Origin: Paludibacteraceae bacterium
GTDB lineage: Bacteria; Bacteroidota; Bacteroidia; Bacteroidales; Paludibacteraceae
Reading direction: 5' to 3'
Assembly: GCA_017478725.1 (NCBI GenBank)
Contig: JAFVDD010000018.1
Coordinates: 1-61,915, forward strand
Length of the DNA stretch: 61,915 nt
Of the stretch, positions 50,501-59,171 are shown piece by piece; position 1 is the first letter of the stretch; every line of letters begins with the position of its first letter. Made by a program: the position numbers and the translations under genes. The notes under the pieces were generated by a model that worked only from the letters and a program-made list of their open reading frames with translations, made no database searches and was not told where the DNA came from.

Positions 50501-53500
50501 GAGATGATGGAGTTCTTTGGCAGCGTCGCCCATATAGGCCTCTGCTTCATAATAAAGGTACTGGTTGGAATGGAGCAGCGGAGACTGTATTTCTTCGGGC
50601 AGAACAGGAACATAGTCGTTATCCACAGCCTCGTAGTAGGTCTGCGTGGCGCTGACTGCCTCCACTCCGTATTTCACGGCATTGCTGCCATTCTCGCCGT
50701 TCGTATAGACCTTATAGGTATAGGTATGCTGCACATCATCGTTCAGTTCAATCTTCGCGTCGGTGTTCGTGTAGCTGCACGAAGTGCTCTTGAAATTCGC
50801 TTCCGAAGCCGTCGTAGCGGCAACAGAGGTTGTCATGCTTGCGCCGTTCACAAAAGCGTAGCTGTATGTTCCGGTTCCTGCCACGGCTAAGGTATAGGCG
50901 GCAGGATCAATGGCGCCGTCATACCAGTTGAGCAGGGCGAACTTGGTCTTTTCATTAACGGCAGTGGCATCGCCGTTTTGGCTGCGGTTGTAGAGCGAGA
51001 CGGCATATGGGTCGGGGTCAGTCTGCGGCGTTGCCAGGAACTTCCATTGCCAAGTACGGTCATCGCCGACCACAGGAGCAGGTTTGCTGCTGCCTTGCTT
51101 GAGGCCGCTGTCATATACGGCATTCAGTCCGTTCAGCGTCATAGTCAGCCATTTGCCTTGCAGCACTTTATCCACATCCGCATCAGCGTTATAGGTATAG
51201 CGTACATAGACATCGTTGCCTGCGCTGCCGGCGGTGGTCAGTCCGGCGCCTGCCAGCGAACTATCGTCGGTGATTTCTCCCGTGCCGGTACTGCCTGTGT
51301 GACCGGTATAGTACGTAAAGTCCTTCGCCAGCCGGCTCTTGAACCAGTCCGGTGTCTGCGGCATGAGATCACCGCCGCTCTGATAGCGCAGCGACTCATT
51401 ACCATCGTTGTCAATGATATGGTAATTGTACACCAGCGGGCGATAGAGCGTGGTGTGGGTTTTCTCAATCTCGGCATCGGAGGAAGATACCAGATCCGCA
51501 AAATCCTTCATACGCTTGGTCTGGTCGAAGCGCGGCATGAGTTGCATGTTGCCGCTCTCGTCCTGCACCGCCATGAAAGTCTTGTTGGTGATAGTGAGCG
51601 TACGGCTGTCGTACCAACGGACGGAGACCGTTGCAGCGGAGTTGCTCATGCTTACGGCCGGGTCGGCGCTATACGTACCTTCCAATATACCGTCATGCAG
51701 CGTGGCGCCCGTGGCATTCGTCCTGAAAAAGTCGGTATTCGTATGAACACTGGAAATCCGGATGTTGTAGGGGTCAAAGCCGTTGGTGTTGAATCCGGCA
51801 ATATCCGTTGCGTCCTTATAGGCATCGTCAAAATTGTCATGAGGAGCATCGTTATACCCCATCTCCTCGTCTATCGCAGGGTTGGGTTTGAGGTACCATA
51901 ATTCCACATTCCGGCTGCCATCGACAGTGAGATTAGCTATATTGTCCAAGATATGCTGCGACATGCCGCCGGTGGCCGGCACATCCTCCTTCGTCAGCGC
52001 TGAACCGTTATAGGAAGCATAGTGACTACCCTGCTGAATGAGGAAAGGCGCACCTTTTTTATTGACGGGGTCGTAACTCCGCGCATATTCGTCCTTGGCG
52101 ACATAGGTGACATACTGGTCATACACATTCCCTTTGGCGTCCTTGACATTGGTAGCATCAATAGGCGGCAGGTCGCCCAGCGAGTGAGACGTATAATTTA
52201 CGCCATCGACACTGATTCGGCGGCTGAGGTTGTAGTACTGGTGGAAACCGGAGCGTTTGGAAGCGCCTGTCCAGAAATAATACTCCTTCACCATCGGGCT
52301 GTCATACACGCGCAGGGCGGCGTGTTTGGCTTCCAGTTGGGGATCGTCGGCACTGTTAGGCAGCGGCTTGCGCATGATCTCCCATCCGTGCTGGTCAAGC
52401 AGAATGAGGGCAGGGTCAATCACAATAGGCACCAGGTCGAAATAGCCCTCGCCCATCGCAACCGTCTGGTACCAGTGTTCGATAGGCTCCCAGCCTTTGG
52501 CTGTAGCACCTGAGATATTATATCCGTTCCAACGCTTGGCGTACGCCCACTGTTCGTAACTGTGCCAGCCTTTGACGTCGGTCAGATAGGTTCGGTTACC
52601 CTTATCGGCAGCAGCGGCAGTAGGAGCCGCCGGCGTTTCCGGCACGGTGTTCGGGTCGGTCTGACTGGCCACAGCGCTCCCGTCGCCCAAGACCTTTCTG
52701 CGGACGGTGTCCCAGGTCTTCCAGTACTGCTCGAAGGAGGTAACCGTGCGGCGCTCATTCTCGCCGGAATCCAAGAGGTCACCGTCATTATTGAGGTCGA
52801 TACCATAGGTCGTTACCAACCGGAACTGCCCCACTGTTCCCAGTACCATGTATTCCGTTCCGGGAACACTGGATATACCCGGCCATGTGAGGGTGGTGAC
52901 TACTTGCGAATAGTCAGAAGGCTTATATGTATGGAAATACGCGCGCGCCTGATCCCCATTATATGTCTCTGTCTGACGCGAGCATATCTTGACATGGTAG
53001 GGGTCATTGTTGTCGGACTCCAGGAACCACGCCCAGCGGGTACGCGTAGAGGCAGCACCTTGCTGCTGTATATCGAACTGCTCCTGACCATAGACAAAGA
53101 AGTTGCAGTCGCCGTTGCAGTAAGGATAAATAGCCTTTTGGGCCTCTACGTTCACTCCGTCCGCACCATCCTCCTGATTGAAGGTATCACCCATCTCGTA
53201 CTTGAGCAGATACATGATTTTTTTGTTCTGCAGGTCGTAATCGCTACGGGTATCATAGGTGACATAGATGTCATATGTCCCGTCACTCTCCGGGTCTGCG
53301 TCGGCAATCGTGCTAACGGTGGCTTCTCCGACTGTCTTGTAATAATAGGTCTCTACCAGCGGGCTCCAATAGTCACTGGGGAAGACCGGTGATTCGGTGG
53401 TAGCCTGACGAGCCACTACCTGCAGCAGATCCACGCCTGCCTTGTCGATGAGGTGATAAGTAACGTTTTTGGCATCCTTTAATGTCAACTGGAAACGCAG

Positions 53501-56146
53501 CTGCTGATAGTCGTGTGCATAGGTAGCGTTACTGAAGATCCGGGTGCCGTTGGTGGCATCACGGCCTATATTATAATAGGTAGCAGAGGCATCTACTTCA
53601 TCGCCGGTAGCCAGCATCACCTCATATACACTGGGGGTGCCGGTGCCCTTGATGATGAATGGGGTGCCGGTGTCGCCCCAACCGAGCGCGGAATTGTTGG
53701 AAGCAGAGGCGGTGATAAATTTGTTTTTCAACTTATTCTTGACGGTCATGGCGTAGGGATCAGAGCCGCCATTATACCATAGGAATTCAACAGCATCGGC
53801 CTCACTGTCCGTAATGGTTTCCTTACTCAAGATAGCGTCTGTTTCGCTGTCATAATAGAGATACTGACCATTCAGGCGGACGTTGACTTCGTGCAAGCCG
53901 TCTATGTAATCCAAATAACTCTTATACGGCTCTTCAGTAATGCCCGAAATGTCATAACGCACATAGATGTGTTGTTCCTCGTCCCCTTCCGGGGCATAGG
54001 TGATGGCAGACGAACTGTTTTTTGCATTGTCCTCCGTTTCATAGAACGACAATGTAGCACCCGGGAAACCTACAAACGGGCTTCGGATGATTTCGGGGAT
54101 ATGGGAGAAATCGAGTTTGGTGCTGACCTCCTGGGTGGTTGATGCCTTGGCAGCGATAGAGCCGTCGCTGCGCATGATATGATAGACATAATCCTTGGAC
54201 GGCAGATCAATGACTGTCAGACGGGCGGCATCGGTAGCACTTCCTCTTAGAGGGTAGCCCTCATCTGTGTTGCCGTAATGCCAGCCCAGATATTTGGTCG
54301 CGCCGCTTCTGTCATTGGCGAATTGCTCCATCCGGAAGCAGTCGGAATAGCTACCTGTGTTGTCGTCATACTTGATTTCCCACGCCGTGCCTGTACCGTC
54401 ATAGGTCAGGTTGTCGGTAAACGTAGCGGCAAACGTCAGATACCGCAACGCTCCTGCGGCATTAGAGGCGAAGCGCGAGACGATCTTCATCTCGAACGGG
54501 TCGCCGATGAAAGCGAAATGGCTGTCTTCAAGAATACGTGAATGGTGTTTGTTGGTCTTGAAAAGCCCGTCTTCCAGCCATACGATATATTGGGGTTCCT
54601 TGTTGGTGTAGAAATTGTACCAAGTGAGGTCGCTGTAGGTGGCATCCGCAGAAGCAGTCTCAAAAGGCATGTCAGTCTCGTAGGAGAGATAAATAACCTT
54701 GCGCTCTACACCGTCAACCGTTTCGGTAGTAGTACAAGCGCTAAACGCCTCCTGGAAAGTGGTGACCTCGCTGGTCATCTCCTCGTCACTATAGGCGCCG
54801 GTAAAGGTCGCATACTTGCGCATCAACTTATCCGGGATGCAGCTCATCGGATCCTCATCGCCGAAGATGGAAGTCATGTCAAGGGGTTCCGACACCCAGT
54901 TGCCGAACGGCGTTTTCACCTTGTAGAGGAAATGCTCTACCCGGCCTATCTTGATAAGAGTGGAGTTGTAGTTTTCTCCCGTTTTGAACTGCGGGTTCAA
55001 ACCGCCGTTAGGCACCAGGTTGTAGTAGAGGCCTGCTGCGGTAGGCTGGCGGGTCTGGCCGTTGCAGTTCACCTTGGAAGCCACAAAGGTATATTCGCCG
55101 CCGTCGTTTGCGAAGGATTGCCATGCTGCGGGTTTACCCGCTTCGGGATGAGGGAGCAGCGCCACCGCACTGATCATATTCGTCATCTTTGAGCCCTCGG
55201 CGTTGTCCTTAAAGGTACCGGGCACTGTGTCGGGAATGGCAGATGAGCCGTCGGTCCATTGTATCCGGTCTTCGTTCTGAAACCACAGGTTGTTGACCAG
55301 TCCGCCGTACAAGATAGCGCCGTCCGGTTTTTTCTTGAAGCCGTTCTGCGTATAGGTCCAGCCGTCGGAGGCTGTGCTATAGCCGGTCTGGATGATGATA
55401 TGATAGGGGTCGCCGCCTTGGAAATTGAAAAGGAAATAGAAATCGCCGCTCATATCGCTCACCTGCTGGTTGGTCAGGGATACAATCGCATCCTGGAAGA
55501 TCAATTCCTTGATTCGGGTAAAATACAGCGACCGGTCATAGATATTATCATTGGTGGTCTTACTGTCCTTCGGCGCCGTGATACGGTTGCCGCGGGTTCT
55601 GTTGTAAGCCAGAAAGCGGTCGCGGGAGAGCTGGATGTTGTATTTGGCACCGCCATTCAGGTTGAGGTTCTGACCCATTTCCGTACAATAGGTGGCATTG
55701 GAACGGTCGTAGTCATACACCACATAGATATGGGTGCCGTCGGCTACCGTTGCTCCTTTCTTGTCGGTAGGGGAAGCGCTAATCTGATAGAGATCCAGCT
55801 TGGTATTGTTATTGGCATAAACTTTCGCTAGGGCGGTGATGGTCACATCCGATGCAAGATAGTAGTGATACGCGGCGTCCTTGAGCAGCGGGCTCTTGAA
55901 ATCGGCAGGCAGATCTACCGTAGTAGAAGTGCTGGTGCAGACCAGTGCCTCATAGCGGTAGTTATCCGCGGAATTGTTTGTTGCATCGAAGTTCCAGTCA
56001 TGCAGTTTGCCCGTTGCCTGTGTTGTGCTGATCGGCAGCGTCAGAATATGGTATGTCACATCCGCATAGCTGCCGACGCTCGCCAGCAAAGCTATCAGCA
56101 GAATGGTGATTCGTTTCGTTATGTCGTTATGTCGTCGCATCATCAT
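47516..56146 (-). CDS. Giant (2,876-residue) modular secreted protein with full T9SS C-terminal sorting domain
   Basis: No enzyme family recognised. Signal peptide near the start (ITILLIALLASVGSYA); the preceding MMMRRHNDITKR is encoded by a gap repeat, so an internal start is possible. The body has about eight divergent copies of a 250-400-residue module. Each opens with YHLIDKAG/YNYHIIDNDG-like strands, passes [S/N]PL..YYY, then [D/H][I/V]YVRY or YVTY, and closes with W.W[F]..[G/D]DPY followed by a strand. The DPY/DPF marks lie near residues 245, 547, 795, 1047, 1457, 1710, 1972 and 2250. A C-terminal non-repeat region (LWYYATLCVPFDL, VPAGTPVIFSTRR) precedes a full sorting domain (VYDLLGRKVATG, LTPGIYITEGKKIFVQ). 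It follows a fimbrillin gene and could be a surface adhesin; function unknown. Confidence 0.8.
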   Translation of the reverse strand: MMMRRHNDITKRITILLIALLASVGSYADVTYHILTLPISTTQATGKLHDWNFDATNNSADNYRYEALVCTSTSTTVDLPADFKSPLLKDAAYHYYLASDVTITALAKVYANNNTKLDLYQISASPTDKKGATVADGTHIYVVYDYDRSNATYCTEMGQNLNLNGGAKYNIQLSRDRFLAYNRTRGNRITAPKDSKTTNDNIYDRSLYFTRIKELIFQDAIVSLTNQQVSDMSGDFYFLFNFQGGDPYHIIIQTGYSTASDGWTYTQNGFKKKPDGAILYGGLVNNLWFQNEDRIQWTDGSSAIPDTVPGTFKDNAEGSKMTNMISAVALLPHPEAGKPAAWQSFANDGGEYTFVASKVNCNGQTRQPTAAGLYYNLVPNGGLNPQFKTGENYNSTLIKIGRVEHFLYKVKTPFGNWVSEPLDMTSIFGDEDPMSCIPDKLMRKYATFTGAYSDEEMTSEVTTFQEAFSACTTTETVDGVERKVIYLSYETDMPFETASADATYSDLTWYNFYTNKEPQYIVWLEDGLFKTNKHHSRILEDSHFAFIGDPFEMKIVSRFASNAAGALRYLTFAATFTDNLTYDGTGTAWEIKYDDNTGSYSDCFRMEQFANDRSGATKYLGWHYGNTDEGYPLRGSATDAARLTVIDLPSKDYVYHIMRSDGSIAAKASTTQEVSTKLDFSHIPEIIRSPFVGFPGATLSFYETEDNAKNSSSAITYAPEGDEEQHIYVRYDISGITEEPYKSYLDYIDGLHEVNVRLNGQYLYYDSETDAILSKETITDSEADAVEFLWYNGGSDPYAMTVKNKLKNKFITASASNNSALGWGDTGTPFIIKGTGTPSVYEVMLATGDEVDASATYYNIGRDATNGTRIFSNATYAHDYQQLRFQLTLKDAKNVTYHLIDKAGVDLLQVVARQATTESPVFPSDYWSPLVETYYYKTVGEATVSTIADADPESDGTYDIYVTYDTRSDYDLQNKKIMYLLKYEMGDTFNQEDGADGVNVEAQKAIYPYCNGDCNFFVYGQEQFDIQQQGAASTRTRWAWFLESDNNDPYHVKICSRQTETYNGDQARAYFHTYKPSDYSQVVTTLTWPGISSVPGTEYMVLGTVGQFRLVTTYGIDLNNDGDLLDSGENERRTVTSFEQYWKTWDTVRRKVLGDGSAVASQTDPNTVPETPAAPTAAAADKGNRTYLTDVKGWHSYEQWAYAKRWNGYNISGATAKGWEPIEHWYQTVAMGEGYFDLVPIVIDPALILLDQHGWEIMRKPLPNSADDPQLEAKHAALRVYDSPMVKEYYFWTGASKRSGFHQYYNLSRRISVDGVNYTSHSLGDLPPIDATNVKDAKGNVYDQYVTYVAKDEYARSYDPVNKKGAPFLIQQGSHYASYNGSALTKEDVPATGGMSQHILDNIANLTVDGSRNVELWYLKPNPAIDEEMGYNDAPHDNFDDAYKDATDIAGFNTNGFDPYNIRISSVHTNTDFFRTNATGATLHDGILEGTYSADPAVSMSNSAATVSVRWYDSRTLTITNKTFMAVQDESGNMQLMPRFDQTKRMKDFADLVSSSDAEIEKTHTTLYRPLVYNYHIIDNDGNESLRYQSGGDLMPQTPDWFKSRLAKDFTYYTGHTGSTGTGEITDDSSLAGAGLTTAGSAGNDVYVRYTYNADADVDKVLQGKWLTMTLNGLNAVYDSGLKQGSSKPAPVVGDDRTWQWKFLATPQTDPDPYAVSLYNRSQNGDATAVNEKTKFALLNWYDGAIDPAAYTLAVAGTGTYSYAFVNGASMTTSVAATTASEANFKSTSCSYTNTDAKIELNDDVQHTYTYKVYTNGENGSNAVKYGVEAVSATQTYYEAVDNDYVPVLPEEIQSPLLHSNQYLYYEAEAYMGDAAKELHHLYGLYEDDVYVRYTDYDILTTEYKVPNVRNATGGTVARDAASNDAALDISGELIYNIIWYTDNMMASDGTNVTDGGARALDGADDYVWQFVGDDPYALQLKHKNSGKYAVGTNTLAATATSTFMLLPASDGWQYGMLQKTGTTDKLSGYGETTVSSDPTKFIIFGLSTNTVIYHLVIANVGSSETIKYRAEKGGTLGDKTISGSTKRDLTTATYQLGETINGVNYCVNKGHITLGDSLTVPSALKRPNCKYFFYVEGIYTDGDCDRSTPSHVHALDDDYRGLQITRMGAEPELVGATVRINIEYQFDDGLSSNSGSKFVTNANSTEWYTFETNDETPYLAHYTYKANKLTAVEGQVGHYTNDFLWSPVGDPYGFVMYNRYVFKNGGQSTYVMTTASTPVADADIVMKKDDTNNPVYELLPGSASGYFKVQTLTIPGSGTPYYIENSGGTMKLKASTPTEWMFGLSNSLFAPYYQGAGNVGGLNDAGKTAYEGVEKNSSLGLAAQLMAKQDIVYNDANIVQFTPGYYRLSNEPGSSGITSPRYLSGYTHKIELTAGAGGTPIPMHFYERMGVTTTYEVLGSGFTSTPATRGAIPVTGPEYDPASIFYITGTKNAAKMQTQGLYVNGAAMTETEGSATSFYIDDLGGAVVTLRDHSDRGESAYYLNYGQGEDIYDVKFSANIGIADETKWSMEPANKTGLYIETHSGGEEATLSTLWYYATLCVPFDLMVSNKDDDPAHSSNAYTCVPSESPWSETMLHPKAIGKYTNDDAVKANYPETLRRRTTAEDEEEDNDYFVPAGTPVIFSTRRATSYVKATIPTTTPSTSISTIFSYEYLEQLLTPYVDSRRVYVFGPKMEGTLTLNESTGEITATLPSLGNTNVGFHLNANPNKEAGLTRAGWTRNNYYVLHNRIYYRAPAVAPAPKHDVWFVPVLFDDPDEEQPDETKPDGNQQPAPTDGVYDLLGRKVATGAEVLDGTWRLRLTPGIYITEGKKIFVQ

Positions 56147-56176
56147 ATCGTCATGTCGTTATGTCGTTGTGTCGTT
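56115..56176. repeat. TTATGTCG/TCGTCATG word repeat overlapping the giant gene's start
   Basis: Seven or so copies of [C/G]TTATGTCG and ATCGTCATG words; the start codon and the next ~10 codons of the giant protein are inside it. Confidence 0.8.
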
Positions 56177-56180
56177 TATC

Positions 56181-56200
56181 TTCTTTTGGGGTCCCCAAAC
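56181..56200 (+). repeat. GGGGTCCCC element, truncated copy
   Basis: CTTCTTTTGGGGTCCCCAAA: pyrimidine tract plus the GGGGTCCCC core (56189..56197) without the following hairpin. Confidence 0.6.
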
Positions 56201-56204
56201 GCGC

Positions 56205-57206
56205 CTACCATTGTTCCGTAAAGTTATTTACATTCACCGTCAAATCCTCCGGCGAGATATTAAAGGTATAGGTATAACTGTATCCCGCCTGCCATGTTAT
56301 CGGGCTGACCGTAGTACTCAGCGCGTGGGCAACCGGCGTGTCACCCCAGTCATTCCAAGACGCGTTCACCTCTATCTCGCCTGCCCATTCCTGAGGAATG
56401 ACAATCAGGTCATTGCCTATCTGCTGCGCGGCAACATTGAGCGTGAAAGCGGTGGTATCGCCGAATACCAAGTTGGTAGCGTCGCCCGAGAGCGTCCATT
56501 CAGGGGAGGCGCTGAGGTCGTACGAGCCGTTGTTCTTGATCGTTTTGAACGTAATAGTGTTGATCGTTATGTCCGGGTGCGAAGCTGCCAGTTGCATCTT
56601 GATCCGGGCGAAAGGATGCCGGAAAGTCAGGCTCACACCGGCAACAGGCACATTCGTTTTGTTCTGCTCCAATGCCATAGCGAACATAAACTCCTTGAGA
56701 TCTTCCTGCTCGGTATCGGTCATGGGCAGGTTGGTGCAAGCGAACGTCACATTGTGCTCGTCGGTGTCATACGTGAGATCCGCTATATACGAAGGTGTCT
56801 CGTACGGGCAGTAGCCCACGAAATCCAGTGTTGAGACAGTGATGGCAGCACCCGCAGGGTCGTACACCGAACCCTCTACAGGCCAGTAGTAATGGAGCTG
56901 AGCGTCCGCATCCGAGTCCCAGAACTGCCATGCCGAAGCGTTGTAATGGAGTGTGGCACCGTTCAGATACTTGGTTGCCGTGCCATGGAAATACGCATCT
57001 ATGCGCAAATCCTCTGCCTGCAGATTTGTTGTGTTATCATAGGTCGTAGTGCGGCGCGGAGCTATCCGCTGCGTCATGGGGCGCACTTCGGTACGCATCG
57101 TTATCTCCGGCTGCGCCGGTTGTATCTCCGGCGTGTCGGTGCTACACCCTGCCAGCAGCCCGGCTGCCAGCAGGAATGATGTCAATATGGGGTGATTTTT
57201 CGTCAT
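56205..57206 (-). CDS. Fimbrillin-family (Mfa-like) lipoprotein
   Basis: 333 residues. Lipoprotein signal ending GLLAGC. Two-domain beta-sandwich of the fimbrillin family: the N-terminal part has LRIDAYFHG, HYYWPVEGS and LDFVGYCPYE; the C-terminal part has VSLTFRHPFARIKMQL, NDLIVIPQEWAGEIEV and WQAGYSYTYTFNISP. A basic site (RIAPRRTT, ~48-54) could be a processing point, as Arg-directed cleavage matures many Bacteroidales fimbrillins. It is likely a minor or anchoring pilus subunit. It lies between a four-helix-bundle protein gene and the giant modular protein gene, ~58 nt from the latter. Confidence 0.83.
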   Translation of the reverse strand: MTKNHPILTSFLLAAGLLAGCSTDTPEIQPAQPEITMRTEVRPMTQRIAPRRTTTYDNTTNLQAEDLRIDAYFHGTATKYLNGATLHYNASAWQFWDSDADAQLHYYWPVEGSVYDPAGAAITVSTLDFVGYCPYETPSYIADLTYDTDEHNVTFACTNLPMTDTEQEDLKEFMFAMALEQNKTNVPVAGVSLTFRHPFARIKMQLAASHPDITINTITFKTIKNNGSYDLSASPEWTLSGDATNLVFGDTTAFTLNVAAQQIGNDLIVIPQEWAGEIEVNASWNDWGDTPVAHALSTTVSPITWQAGYSYTYTFNISPEDLTVNVNNFTEQW

Positions 57207-57228
57207 ATCGTCATGTCGTCATGTCGAT
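57201..57228. repeat. CGTCATATCGTCATGTCGTCATGTCG word repeat
   Basis: Three copies of the 9-bp TCGTCATGT word in the gap between the four-helix-bundle and fimbrillin genes; it enters the fimbrillin N-terminus. Confidence 0.75.
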
Positions 57229-57972
57229 CTAATTGATTCGTCTTGTGCCGGTGCATTCGGGGTAGCCGCTGCAGCTCCAGAACTCCTTGCCGGAGTTGAG
57301 GCCTTTCTTCGCCACACGTTTGATCATCGGTTTGCCGCAGACGGGACAAGCGGGTGCTTCGTCGGTGAGGCTCTGTTGCGTGCGGTGCGCCAGCCGTTCG
57401 GCTGTCAGGCCTTCTGTGAAACCGCCTTCCTCGCGGAACTGCTGCAGCTGTTTCTCCATCTGCCGACTGAGCATCTGCACCAGACGGCGGCAGAGGATCA
57501 AGAGGCAGTTGGCGGCCTGTATGGAGTCGTTGCCTTCGAGCCACGGGTTAAACTTATGTTTCTGCGCCAGTATATGGATACTGCATTGATGGAGCACATC
57601 GTCCTGATAATCGGCACGATCCAGTTGAATGGCGCTGACGGCTTTGTATGCCGCATCGTTGACCGACCATGGGATCGACTCCAGACGTAGCAGCCAGTTC
57701 ATGTAGTCGTTCGCTAATTCCGACAAGGTCGCACGTGCCACGTCGGTGAGTTTCATTTCGGTCTCCCGGGAGGTAGAATGGCGGGAGGTTCCCTCGGCGA
57801 TGTTAGCCGGTGCCGAACGCGCCGCTTGTGTCATCTGGTCGTATTGTCTGCCGCCGGGGTCGTTGGTGTGGTTCAGATAGCGCAGACAGAAATCCTGCGT
57901 AGCCAGCTGAATCACATTAGCCAGCACCCACGTATCCAGCCAATAGTATCCGAAGTTTTTTATTTCGACCAT
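57229..57972 (-). CDS. Four-helix-bundle protein with C-terminal topoisomerase-type zinc finger
   Basis: 247 residues. The first ~190 residues are helical and match the four-helix-bundle/S23 family (RQYDQMTQAARSAPANIAEG, ETEMKLTDVARATLSELAND, YMNWLLRLE, ANCLLILCRRLVQMLSRQME). Residues ~205-245 form a C4 zinc finger of the topoisomerase I C-terminal type (CPVCGKPMIKRVAKKG ... FWSCSGYPECTGTR). S23-type bundles are often encoded in 23S rRNA intervening sequences, where their role is unknown. The zinc finger suggests nucleic-acid binding. Its place between two fimbrillin genes is unexpected; it may be co-transcribed cargo or a regulator of the locus. Confidence 0.85.
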   Translation of the reverse strand: MVEIKNFGYYWLDTWVLANVIQLATQDFCLRYLNHTNDPGGRQYDQMTQAARSAPANIAEGTSRHSTSRETEMKLTDVARATLSELANDYMNWLLRLESIPWSVNDAAYKAVSAIQLDRADYQDDVLHQCSIHILAQKHKFNPWLEGNDSIQAANCLLILCRRLVQMLSRQMEKQLQQFREEGGFTEGLTAERLAHRTQQSLTDEAPACPVCGKPMIKRVAKKGLNSGKEFWSCSGYPECTGTRRIN

Positions 57973-57987
57973 AGTGTTTGTGTTTTT

Positions 57988-58080
57988 TCGTCATGTCGTC
58001 ATGACGTCATGTCGTTATGACCTTTCTTTTCGTCATGTCGAGACGTCGTCGAGACGTCATCGGGATGTCGTCAGGGCGAC
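57988..58080. repeat. TCGTCATGTCG / CGAGACGTCGTC word repeat
   Basis: Two blocks (57988..58022 and 58031..58080) of 8-13-bp words: TCGTCATG, ACGTCATG, TCGAGACG, GGGATGTCG. It makes up most of the 176-nt gap between fimbrillin and four-helix-bundle genes. A weak hairpin CCAAGC/GCTTGG (58088..58118) may be the fimbrillin terminator. Confidence 0.75.
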
Positions 58081-58148
58081 TTTGTAACCAAGCGGAGAAC
58101 CAACCCCGCCTGGCTTGGGAGAATTAGATTATTCTAATTAGATGATTC

Positions 58149-59171
58149 TTAAGGAATAGCTACTGCTGTGGAAACATCAGTCCAGTCAGCTACAGAAGCG
58201 TCAACAACGATTTCGTGCAATGTGAATGTGATGTTGAAGAGATAGTGTTTTGCCTGTTGCACATTGGCTGCAGCAGCATCTGCGGGTGTGTACGTGTAGT
58301 CGTAGGTTTTACCATCCATGGTGTAGTTGATAACAAAGCTGGTCCAATCTCCTGCTGCATCGTTATCATCAGGTACAACCAACAGACCATGACTAACCTG
58401 TACCAAACTGGTGGTCAATGCTGCAGCACTCCATCCTGGAACGGCCACATTAGCAGCATCGCCTAAGCTGCTCCACGCACCGGCAACGCTTTGAGATGTC
58501 TTGGCATTATAGTTGGTGTGCGTAATCGTGTATGTACCTGCATATTTGGCTCCATTCAATGTGATGCTATTAATGGTGATAGCAGCCTCTGCTGCGCTGG
58601 CACCTTTCACATAGAAATCCATCCATGCCTGAGCGTGTTTGAACTCCATGTCAACAGCGGTGGGGAATGTCAGGGTGTTGCCGGACTGAGTAACCTCACC
58701 ATTTCCGATAGCGTACATCAAGTCGGTCTGTGCCGAAGAGTTGTCTGTCTGCGTGATAACGGCTGCAGAAGCATAGTTCGTTGCATTAAAAGCGGCCGTT
58801 CCTGTTACATTGGCATAAGCCAAGAAGTTGATGTAGCATGCAGAAAGCGGCCAGTATCTTTTCGTGACGCCTCCCCAATAAGCTGTACCATTGTAGGTGT
58901 ACTGTGTGCCTGCGAAATAGTTTGCTGTCGAAGGCTCTACTTGGTAAGCTGCTACATACATGTTCAAGTCAGTTGGGAAGGTTGTTCCGTCGATAGCATA
59001 CTGATACGTGTCAGCGGCTACACGTCTTGTTCTCCGCGCATACGTAGAGAAAGCAATCTCTTTCTGGGCGTTAGAGCCTTCAAGAGCAGTGTTCTCTGCC
59101 AGTTTCACGTCGTTGTTGCAGGATACGAGCACTAAGGCCGCTGCTGCCACGAAAAATAAACTTTTTTTCAT
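58149..59171 (-). CDS. Fimbrillin-family major subunit candidate
   Basis: 340 residues. Lipoprotein signal MKKSLFFVAAAALVLVSC followed by a propeptide-like stretch with the dibasic run ARRTRR (~45-50), a likely Arg-specific maturation site. The N-terminal domain has LNMYVAAYQVEP, RYWPLSACYINFLAYANV and DLMYAIGNGEVTQSG; the C-terminal domain has VDMEFKHAQAWMDFYVKGAS, HGLLVVPDD and KHYLFNITFTLHEIVVDASV, ending in a short strand usable for donor-strand assembly. Composition is rich in Ala/Thr and poor in Cys after the lipobox, as in structural pilins. A ~250-nt AT-rich leader precedes it, compatible with strong separate expression. Confidence 0.85.
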   Translation of the reverse strand: MKKSLFFVAAAALVLVSCNNDVKLAENTALEGSNAQKEIAFSTYARRTRRVAADTYQYAIDGTTFPTDLNMYVAAYQVEPSTANYFAGTQYTYNGTAYWGGVTKRYWPLSACYINFLAYANVTGTAAFNATNYASAAVITQTDNSSAQTDLMYAIGNGEVTQSGNTLTFPTAVDMEFKHAQAWMDFYVKGASAAEAAITINSITLNGAKYAGTYTITHTNYNAKTSQSVAGAWSSLGDAANVAVPGWSAAALTTSLVQVSHGLLVVPDDNDAAGDWTSFVINYTMDGKTYDYTYTPADAAAANVQQAKHYLFNITFTLHEIVVDASVADWTDVSTAVAIP

